A stretch of 64,000 nt of DNA from a virus: positions 43,582-107,581 of IMG/VR virus record IMGVR_UViG_3300042923_001092. One strand, given 5' to 3'. Each line of letters begins with the position of its first letter. The first letter of the stretch is position 1. Below are positions 8,687 to 15,269 of this stretch, piece after piece. Made by a program: the position numbers and the translations under genes. The notes below the pieces were generated by a model. That model saw only the letters and a program-made list of their open reading frames with translations. It had not been told where the DNA came from and searched no databases.

Positions 8687-8711
8687 AATATTATATAAAG
8701 GAGGTTAAAAC

Positions 8712-9629
8712 GTGTCTAAATACATAATTGGTGGTGGAATAACTGGATTAATAGCTTCTTTTTATAATCCAGACTATCGAATTATAACAGATAAAATTGG
8801 TGGCCAGATGGCTGCTAATACTGCTGGTCCTAGGATTCTTGAAGTAAATGAATATTCAAGAATGTTTTTAAAAGATTTGGGATTTGAAAACGTAAATACT
8901 AAATTTGCTAAGATTGGATATAAAGTAAGAGGCAAGATAGTAGATTCTATAAGTAAAAGCTTAAGAAATAAATATTATTTAAAATCAAGATGCCTTGATG
9001 ACGCCAATTTAATACCAAATTCTATAATGTCAGACGGAAAGAATACTATTGAATATTTTGATATAAGTTGGGATGAAATAATTGAAAGACTTATATCAAA
9101 TATCAAAAAGCCAGTAATTAATAAAATAACTTCAATAGACACTGAAGAAAAAATAATCGTTTTAGATGGTCTTCCATTTAGATATGAAAAATTAATATCG
9201 ACAATTCCTGCACCGGCTTTTTTTAAAGCATCTAAGCTTAATCCAGAAAAAGAGCTAAAATTTATTCAAAAGGTATTTATCATAGTAGATAGTAGTACCA
9301 TTGATATGAGAGAATATGAATATATTTATTATCCAGAATGTCAATACCCATATCATAGGATATCGAAAGTTGGTTCTAATAAGCTTTCGATAGAATTTAC
9401 TACTAATGAAGATACATCTAAGATACTTAATTATTGGAAACATATTTCCATACAAAATATAATTATACCAATAGGTCAGATACAATCTGGAATGATTAGT
9501 AAAGTTAAAGATATATCTTTTTTTGGCAGATACGCTTGCTGGGATCATGATTTAAAAGTTGATGATGTTATTAGGCAGAGCATAGACTATAATGATACAG
9601 AAAGGAAAAATATTTATGATGGAATATAA
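8712..9629 (+). CDS. FAD/NAD(P)-dependent oxidoreductase, amine-oxidase/UDP-galactopyranose-mutase-like
   Basis: A GTG start follows AAAGGAGG. The N-terminus is a Rossmann dinucleotide-binding motif (GGGITG, residues 7-12), followed by the loop GGQMAANTAG, typical of FAD enzymes of the protoporphyrinogen oxidase/UGM group. A C-terminal motif FFGRYACWDHD resembles the second FAD-contact region. The 305 aa length is short for the family. It is the first gene of the cluster with a dUTPase-like/HAD enzyme, a dNMP kinase, an AKR and a radical SAM enzyme, so a role in making a modified nucleotide is plausible but unproven. Confidence 0.75.
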   Translation: MSKYIIGGGITGLIASFYNPDYRIITDKIGGQMAANTAGPRILEVNEYSRMFLKDLGFENVNTKFAKIGYKVRGKIVDSISKSLRNKYYLKSRCLDDANLIPNSIMSDGKNTIEYFDISWDEIIERLISNIKKPVINKITSIDTEEKIIVLDGLPFRYEKLISTIPAPAFFKASKLNPEKELKFIQKVFIIVDSSTIDMREYEYIYYPECQYPYHRISKVGSNKLSIEFTTNEDTSKILNYWKHISIQNIIIPIGQIQSGMISKVKDISFFGRYACWDHDLKVDDVIRQSIDYNDTERKNIYDGI

Positions 9630-10569
9630 AGATAAGCTTAAACATATATGGGATGTTCAATTAGACTTTAATAAAAAGTTTTATAAGTCTAAAATAGGTA
9701 AAGATATGAATGATATGACTATGGAAGAAAAGGTATTTTGGTCAAAAAATCAATTACTTTCTATAGTTAAAGAATCTATGGAAGTACTTGATGAAATTCC
9801 TAATTGGAAGGAGCATAGAAACATAGCTACAGAATTTATACCATCAAATCTTTTTGAAGAGATTATCGATGTTAATAAGTTCTCTTTAGGGCTTGCTCAA
9901 ATATGGGGTATGACTTTCGAGGATTATTATAAAGAATACCTTAGAAAAAGTTGGGTTGTTGATCAGCGTTGGACTCAAGAACATGACTTAAAATCTATAA
10001 ACGAAGACGATAAGATTGTTGGAATAGATATTGATGGAATATTAGGAGATTATCCAAAATGGTTTCTTAAATTTGTTTATGAAAAAACTGGTAAAGAGTT
10101 TAATACACTTGAGCAAGTTAAAAATTGTTTCGGTACTTCGGAATATGAGGGATTAAAGTCTTTATACAGACAGTCAGGATGGAAAGCAACAATGCCTGTT
10201 TGTGAACATGCATCTGAATTTACAAATCTTCTTCATAACAAAGGATATAAAATAATAATACTTACAGCTAGACCTTATAAGGATTATTATACTATTTATC
10301 CGGATACATTACAATTTCTTAAAGAAAATGAAATATATTTTGATGCTATAATTTGGGATGAAGAAAAACATTTAAGGATTATTAAAGAATTTCCGAAAAT
10401 GCTTTTTATGATTGATGATACACTTGAAGTGGCAGAAGCAGTTGCAGCAGAAGGATATGTTGTATTTTTAAAACAGACAGAGCCTTTTGTCAATATCGAT
10501 CCTAAATTTTGGGATAAAATTATTACATTTAGTGACCTATTAGAAATACCCGAAAAATGGAATATATAA
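9616..10569 (+). CDS. Fusion: all-alpha dUTPase-like NTP pyrophosphatase + HAD 5'(3')-nucleotidase
   Basis: Start ATG 9616 is chosen over 9592 because AAAGGA lies 10 bases upstream. It overlaps the previous gene by 14 bases. Residues 1-115 look like the all-alpha (MazG/dUTPase-2) fold: metal-binding Glu53 and Glu56 in the KESMEVLDEIP helix, EEIIDVNKF (81-90), then YLRKSWVVDQRW. Residues 130-317 are a HAD phosphatase: DIDGI (Asp138, Asp140), ILTARPY, and FMIDDTLEVAEA. One polypeptide could convert a dNTP to dNMP and then to the nucleoside, removing an unwanted pyrimidine from the pool. The substrate is not determined. Confidence 0.78.
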   Translation: MMEYKDKLKHIWDVQLDFNKKFYKSKIGKDMNDMTMEEKVFWSKNQLLSIVKESMEVLDEIPNWKEHRNIATEFIPSNLFEEIIDVNKFSLGLAQIWGMTFEDYYKEYLRKSWVVDQRWTQEHDLKSINEDDKIVGIDIDGILGDYPKWFLKFVYEKTGKEFNTLEQVKNCFGTSEYEGLKSLYRQSGWKATMPVCEHASEFTNLLHNKGYKIIILTARPYKDYYTIYPDTLQFLKENEIYFDAIIWDEEKHLRIIKEFPKMLFMIDDTLEVAEAVAAEGYVVFLKQTEPFVNIDPKFWDKIITFSDLLEIPEKWNI

Positions 10570-10591
10570 ACCATTAGGTGCATTATTTTGA

Positions 10592-10627
10592 GCTGTCTAT
10601 AAAGGTTCTAAATAGGTTAAATTTATT
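10592..10627 (+). repeat. Dispersed intergenic repeat, copy 1
   Basis: GCTGTCTAT followed by TTCTAAATAGGTTAAAT. Similar blocks occur at 40946-40970, 48626-48660 and 59998-60038. This copy lies just upstream of the dNMP kinase ribosome site, where no TATAAT-type promoter is visible. Confidence 0.55.
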
Positions 10628-10645
10628 ATTGGAAGGGGTTTTAAA

Positions 10646-11092
10646 ATGGCTATTTTATTTTTTGTAGGTGTTGATAAAACAGGTAAAACTACTTTATTAA
10701 AAAATGTTTTAAAAGAAACTAATCGTCATATATGTATTGATAGATTTACTCCATGTCAAGTAGTATACGGAAGAATACATGATAAAAAAGACACACCAAA
10801 AGTTAAAGAATTTAGAGAATTAGAAACATTTTTACGATATTCTCCTATACCAGCTGCATTTGTTTATGTGTCAGCAGAGACAGATATGATAATAAAAAGA
10901 TTTAAGCAGCATGATGAAAAAGATATAGATATTAGTCAAATAAGTATTGTTAAAATTTTATATGATCAGTACTTAAGTTCATCTCCGCTACCATGTTTAC
11001 GTATTGATACAACCGGAGACTCAATAGAAAAATGCACTAATACGATTATCGAGTTTGCAGATAGGCTTGATAGAAAGGAGATTTATATATGA
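10646..11092 (+). CDS. P-loop deoxynucleoside monophosphate kinase-like protein
   Basis: The P-loop GVDKTGKTT (residues 8-16) is the thymidylate-kinase type. IDRFTPCQVVYG carries the DR motif that binds the nucleotide, and VSAETDMIIKRFKQHDE resembles the LID region. At 148 aa it is shorter than cellular TMK, and a second, complete TMK is at 30439. It may therefore phosphorylate a special or modified dNMP. Its stop overlaps the AKR start (ATGA). The kinase fold is firm and the substrate is inferred. Confidence 0.78.
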   Translation: MAILFFVGVDKTGKTTLLKNVLKETNRHICIDRFTPCQVVYGRIHDKKDTPKVKEFRELETFLRYSPIPAAFVYVSAETDMIIKRFKQHDEKDIDISQISIVKILYDQYLSSSPLPCLRIDTTGDSIEKCTNTIIEFADRLDRKEIYI

Positions 11093-12105
11093 AAGCAAAA
11101 TTAGGGCTTGGTGGATATTTTACAGACACCAAAGACAATCCAGCTTCCATTATAAGATATGCTTATGATTTTGGTGGAGTAAGATTTTTTGATACTTCAC
11201 CAGTATATGGAACTAGTGAGCAAATTTTTGGACATGCACTAAAAGATTATCCAAGAGAATCTTATGAACTTTCAACAAAAACAAAAGCTAAAACTGTTGA
11301 AGAGCTTCATTCTTCGTTTTTACAAAGCTTATTTAATCTTAACACTAATTATATAGATATGTATTTTGGTCATTCAGCTATAGATGATGATAATACATGG
11401 AAAGATTTTCAAAAGATAATAAATGAACTTTTAAGATTAAAGTCAATCAATTATATCAAAAAGATTGGAGTATCTGGACATTCTGTTTCTGCAGCTATAA
11501 AAGCGATAAACAGTGGTTTGATTGATGTTATAATGGTACCTCATTCTATAATGTACAGAAAATTTGAAGGAGTGATTCAATTAGCTAAGTCCAAAAACAT
11601 AGAAGTAATTACTATGAAAAACTTTGCTAGTGGAATATTGCTTGGTGGTCCGGATACTAATGAATATAAAAAAGACGTATCAATGCAGGATATTATCAAT
11701 TTTTCTTCTTATTGCGGAGATATAATAATACCAACTCCAAGATCTATTAATCAATTTAAAGAAATAAGTAACTGTTATCTAAATGCAGCTGAACTTAATA
11801 CATCTAAATTAATTAATATAGAAAGTAAGATAATAAAACATCTTGGCACGGATTTTTGCAGATTTTGTAATGAATGCAGACCCTGCCCTAAGCATGGATG
11901 GCAAATGTCACAACCAAGCATCTTAAAGGCAATGTTATATCAGTCAAAGTTAGGAATAGATGGAAAAGAAAGATATTCTAATTTTGCTTATAATGTAAAT
12001 CATTGCGAAGGATGTGATAGCGAATGCTCGCATATGTGCCCTTTTGGTATAGATATTAAAGAAAAAATGCAAAATGCACACAACATTTTTACAGGAGGAA
12101 AATAA
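11089..12105 (+). CDS. Aldo/keto reductase with C-terminal 4Fe-4S cysteine clusters
   Basis: The TIM-barrel AKR tetrad is recognisable: Asp35 (FFDTS), Tyr40 (VYGTSE), Lys64 (STKTK) and His95 (FGHSA). A C-terminal extension holds two Cys groups, CRFCNECRPCP and CEGCDSECSHMCPFG, as in the AKR subgroup that carries ferredoxin-like iron-sulfur clusters. It would be an NAD(P)H-dependent carbonyl reductase with electron-transfer centres. It is translationally linked to the kinase before it and abuts the radical SAM gene, a partner that itself needs electrons. The substrate is unknown. Confidence 0.85.
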   Translation: MKAKLGLGGYFTDTKDNPASIIRYAYDFGGVRFFDTSPVYGTSEQIFGHALKDYPRESYELSTKTKAKTVEELHSSFLQSLFNLNTNYIDMYFGHSAIDDDNTWKDFQKIINELLRLKSINYIKKIGVSGHSVSAAIKAINSGLIDVIMVPHSIMYRKFEGVIQLAKSKNIEVITMKNFASGILLGGPDTNEYKKDVSMQDIINFSSYCGDIIIPTPRSINQFKEISNCYLNAAELNTSKLINIESKIIKHLGTDFCRFCNECRPCPKHGWQMSQPSILKAMLYQSKLGIDGKERYSNFAYNVNHCEGCDSECSHMCPFGIDIKEKMQNAHNIFTGGK

Positions 12106-13173
12106 ATGGATGTAGTTAATGAAAAAGCAGCTAAAAAAATATTGCCATATGTAAAGTCAATAGAAAATGGTACTATAAAAGGCCCAATTTCGTTGCACTT
12201 ATTAATAACTGACTTTTGTGTTAATAAGTGCAACATGTGTGGACATTGGAAGACTAAATGCAAAAAAAGTTTAAGTCTTGATGTTATAAAAAACATTTGG
12301 TCAGAGATGAACGAAAATGATTGTGAATCAGTTTGTCTTACTGGCGGAGATCCAATTTTGCATCCAAATTTTGAGGAAATATTAGATCTTAAAAGAAATT
12401 TTGACCTTGGTGTTATTTGTACCGGAAATTTTAATCCAAAATTTGATTTTGAAAAGCTTTCCAAACTTAAATGGTTACGCTTTTCTATTGATTCTTTAAA
12501 CCTTGATAGATATATGGAAATAAGAGGTTTGAGTAATTTATATTCAGTTATAATTCCTAATCTTATAAAGGCTAAGAATTATATAGATCAGGTCGGTATA
12601 AATTTCACTATACAAAAGAAAAATATTATGGATGTAAGAGATATTGTAAAATTTGCTTATAATGAAGAAATTTATAGACTTATGATATATCCAATGCATG
12701 GTGATAGTGACTTATGCTTAAATTCTGAAGATATTAAAGTTGTTTTAGAACAATTAAGAGAAGTAATTAAGTACGGATTTCATAAAGAAATACCAGAAAA
12801 TAATATTGTATTTTTGTATCAAAGTTTAAAAGCAGCTTTAGAAAAAGACACTGAAGTAAGAAAAGCAGTTTTTGATTATTCTAAATATCCTTGTATTATA
12901 AATAAAATACATTTATCTGTAGGTTCTGATGGAAATGTATTTCCTTGTGAAATGATTGCAGATGATACAGATGCATATGGAGAAAGAGATTTTTGGGATA
13001 CACATTCACATTATAATAGTCTTGGAAACGTGAATGAAGAAAGTTTGATGAAAATATGGAAAAATAATTTTGACAACTCCTTTTGTTCCGGAAAATGTGA
13101 AAATTGCTTCAGTAGATATTTACCTATTAATAAAGCTTATTATGAAAATATTGGAAAGAGGATATTTATATGA
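12106..13173 (+). CDS. Radical SAM enzyme with SPASM-type C-terminal domain
   Basis: The radical SAM cluster motif CxxxCxxC is Cys38, Cys42, Cys45 (CVNKCNMC), preceded by the TIM-barrel strand LHLLITDF. The GGDP motif (LTGGDPILHP) binds SAM methionine. The C-terminal part (CIINKIHLSVGSDGNVFPCE... CSGKCENCFSRY) has the SPASM/twitch Cys arrangement for auxiliary clusters. The ATG directly follows the AKR stop. SPASM enzymes act on peptides, sugars or nucleotides. The neighbouring nucleotide enzymes favour a nucleotide or sugar substrate, but a peptide maturation role cannot be excluded. Confidence 0.87.
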   Translation: MDVVNEKAAKKILPYVKSIENGTIKGPISLHLLITDFCVNKCNMCGHWKTKCKKSLSLDVIKNIWSEMNENDCESVCLTGGDPILHPNFEEILDLKRNFDLGVICTGNFNPKFDFEKLSKLKWLRFSIDSLNLDRYMEIRGLSNLYSVIIPNLIKAKNYIDQVGINFTIQKKNIMDVRDIVKFAYNEEIYRLMIYPMHGDSDLCLNSEDIKVVLEQLREVIKYGFHKEIPENNIVFLYQSLKAALEKDTEVRKAVFDYSKYPCIINKIHLSVGSDGNVFPCEMIADDTDAYGERDFWDTHSHYNSLGNVNEESLMKIWKNNFDNSFCSGKCENCFSRYLPINKAYYENIGKRIFI

Positions 13174-13472
13174 GAATAACAGGTATATATAGTCCATTAA
13201 AAATATATTTTGATCTTGGTGGCCAGATGGCTGGTAAGAGATGTTTTACATTATGCAAAGATACTTATTCTGAAAACGACAGGTATACTATTTGGCTTGA
13301 TGGTTCCAGATTAAAATGCAAAAGAGAACAGATAATAGATACAATGAATGAACATTTAAGAATAATTGACAAAAATGTTAAATTGTCTAATGAACAAATT
13401 GACTTTATTAATGAAATAATAAAAAATCATAAATTCGAAATGAATTATTATTTTGCGATAGAAACAATTTAA
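13170..13472 (+). CDS. Hypothetical protein, 100 aa, last gene of the radical SAM operon
   Basis: The ATGA overlap with the radical SAM gene shows tight coupling. No known domain is recognised. The N-terminal half is beta-rich with a GGQMAG loop, echoing GGQMAA in the FAD enzyme at 8712, though this may be chance. It could be a substrate, carrier or small partner of the radical SAM enzyme. Confidence 0.75.
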   Translation: MRITGIYSPLKIYFDLGGQMAGKRCFTLCKDTYSENDRYTIWLDGSRLKCKREQIIDTMNEHLRIIDKNVKLSNEQIDFINEIIKNHKFEMNYYFAIETI

Positions 13473-13480
13473 TTTTAGAC

Positions 13481-13509
13481 GTTAATAAATGATTCTAATA
13501 TGATATAAT
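13481..13509 (+). promoter_or_regulatory. Class A promoter (GTTAAT-N17-TATAAT)
   Basis: GTTAATAAATGATTC at 13481 and TATAAT at 13504. It is one of the best class A matches and nearly identical to the minus-strand SASP promoter. Confidence 0.75.
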
Positions 13510-13538
13510 ATTATTATAAAACAATAAAGGAGGAAATA

Positions 13539-14585
13539 ATGGAAAACTCAATTCAAAAAATAAATGAATTAAGAAGTGTTATGGGAACTTTACCAGATCA
13601 GGACCCGCAGCTTAAAACTGAATTTATTAAGGGCGTTACTGGAATTTCAGTTGAACTTATCGGAACAGTAGAAAATCCGTATAAGCCGATGTTTATATTA
13701 GGGACTACATGCTGGGGTAAGAAAGTTAATAAATGGGAAGAAACATTACCCGAACACAGGTTTGAAGTAGTAAAGGCGGCTTTAAGGGGTCAGGCATTAC
13801 CTCTTGCATTGGAAACTCCTCAGTTTTCATTTGCTATTGAAGGTCCATCAAGAGCGGCATTTGATCAGATTGCAAGAGCAAGGCTTGGTGTTGTATTTTC
13901 TGCCAGAGGTATGAGAGATAATAATTGGAAAGACGCTTCAATTCGTATTCCGACTTCTTTGTGGCCTACAAAAAAAGAAGATATTTTGCATGATGAATAT
14001 CTTCTTGATGGCAAAAGAAGCGATGAACATAATAATGCTTATATAAAGGTTGAAAACTTTAAAAATATAGAAATTACAATGCTTGAAGTAAAACAACTTT
14101 ACGCTGATATTGTAGATGTTGGAAAAGGTTCTTGGCAGGCTGCAAGGAGCGTATTGCCTTTATATGTAGTTTATGGTTTTTCAATGGGAATTAATTTCCA
14201 AGCATTAAGAAGCTTATGCAGCTCAAGAATGAAATTTTGCGAAATGGAAGATACAGTTGCAGTAGCATGGCTTTTAGCAAAAGCAGTATCTGAAAAATTC
14301 CCTTTACTTGGTTCTTATTTAAGACCCGGATGTGACTGGTCTGGTAAATGTCAGTACCATAAAGCTTATTCTTTATCTGAAATGTTCGGTTGTTTATTTA
14401 AAGAATGTGGCAGAAACGAATGCACCGATACAAATGATTATGCAGAATTTAATGAAACATGTACAAATTATCGTGATCTTGAGGAACAGCTTGGTATTCA
14501 TATTACAAGGCCAAATGAGTGGCCTAAATTTGAAAATTTCGATGATTTGTCGGATATAGATAAAGCATTATTTATGCAGGATTAA
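13539..14585 (+). CDS. Divergent ThyX-superfamily protein (altered active site)
   Basis: Residues 91-127 align with the ThyX signature region: LETPQFSFAIEGPSRAAFDQ is the counterpart of EHxxFTFxIEGVSRAxxHQ, but the RHRX7S motif has become RAR at 113-115 and the catalytic-region His is Ala114. The C-terminal block QAARSVLPLYVVYGFSMGIN followed by LRSLCSSRMKFCEMEDTVAVA matches the ThyX dUMP-binding helices. A Cys-rich tail (PGCDWSGKC, KECGRNEC) is extra. At 348 aa it is larger than the 234-aa canonical ThyX at 18998, so it is unlikely to be the ordinary dTMP synthase. I infer a flavin-dependent pyrimidine-modifying enzyme. Codon use suggests strong expression. Confidence 0.82.
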   Translation: MENSIQKINELRSVMGTLPDQDPQLKTEFIKGVTGISVELIGTVENPYKPMFILGTTCWGKKVNKWEETLPEHRFEVVKAALRGQALPLALETPQFSFAIEGPSRAAFDQIARARLGVVFSARGMRDNNWKDASIRIPTSLWPTKKEDILHDEYLLDGKRSDEHNNAYIKVENFKNIEITMLEVKQLYADIVDVGKGSWQAARSVLPLYVVYGFSMGINFQALRSLCSSRMKFCEMEDTVAVAWLLAKAVSEKFPLLGSYLRPGCDWSGKCQYHKAYSLSEMFGCLFKECGRNECTDTNDYAEFNETCTNYRDLEEQLGIHITRPNEWPKFENFDDLSDIDKALFMQD

Positions 14586-14587
14586 TT

Positions 14588-14629
14588 TTAAGGTGTGGCT
14601 ATAGATTAATAGTTTATACCACACCTTAA
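14588..14629 (+). terminator. Hairpin terminator after ThyX-like gene
   Basis: TTAAGGTGTGG pairs with CCACACCTTAA around a 20-base loop. No long T run follows. The right arm overlaps the next, longer inverted repeat, so the two hairpins exclude each other in part. Confidence 0.6.
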
Positions 14630-14696
14630 TTAACTTATTATAGAAGATTAGTCGCTTTATTTTAATAGTATTAATCTTCTATAATAAGTTAATTAA
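14626..14696 (+). repeat. Perfect 25-bp inverted repeat in the leader of the ThyA-like gene
   Basis: Bases 14626-14650 are the exact reverse complement of 14672-14696, separated by 21 bases. It lies between the terminator hairpin and the ribosome site of the gene at 14721. It could be an RNase III site, a transcription switch or a protein-bound palindrome. No promoter is visible inside it. Confidence 0.85.
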
Positions 14697-14720
14697 AATA
14701 AAGAAATGGAGAAATAGATT

Positions 14721-15269
14721 ATGCATGGATTAGGTTTAAGACAAATGATAGAAAATCTTGAAACTTTTATAGTTGAAAAAGGAAAACCTGTTGTTGTAGA
14801 CAATCAGGGAACTATAGAAGTTTTAAATCATAGTTTCAATATTACTTATAATAGTATTATTGATATTGAAGATATACAAAAGCATATGAAAGATTATTAT
14901 GACGTAAATGGTATTGATTATTCTAAAATTGAGGAACTTGAAAAAAATGAATATTCGTTAATCGAAAACGAACTTTATAGCAAGTTTGCTTTATTCAATG
15001 ATGATATTCATTCAAGAAGGGTCCTTTGGTCTGATGATTGCTGTATCAGTTTAATTCATTATCTCATCCGGGATAAGAAAATCTATTGCTTTGTTCATTT
15101 AAGAAGTTCTGACATCGTAAATAAGTTATTTTCTGATCTATTTTTAATTCATAAGATAACAAGGCAACTTCAGGATGATCTTGATATTAAAGATGTTAAT
15201 ATTTGTGTAAACGGTCACAGCATGCACAAGCTGGTATTAAACAATATGAACAAGTGTAAAAATGAGTAA
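14721..15269 (+). CDS. Short ThyA-superfamily protein, predicted dCMP-type hydroxymethylase-like
   Basis: The order of ThyA landmarks is kept in only 182 aa: SRR (98-100, phosphate contact), Cys108 in DDCCISLIHYLIRDKKIY aligned with the catalytic PCxxxxQFxVRDGKL cysteine, RSSD (128-131), and a C-terminal VNGHSMHKL replacing GSAHIYxxH. At the place of the dUMP-selecting Asn177 of E. coli ThyA there is Asp139 (KLFSDL), the change known from dCMP hydroxymethylases. The usual folate-contact Gln is His113. It sits between the divergent ThyX and the DNA polymerase. Family membership is likely. Cytosine specificity and hydroxymethylation are inference. Confidence 0.72.
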   Translation: MHGLGLRQMIENLETFIVEKGKPVVVDNQGTIEVLNHSFNITYNSIIDIEDIQKHMKDYYDVNGIDYSKIEELEKNEYSLIENELYSKFALFNDDIHSRRVLWSDDCCISLIHYLIRDKKIYCFVHLRSSDIVNKLFSDLFLIHKITRQLQDDLDIKDVNICVNGHSMHKLVLNNMNKCKNE

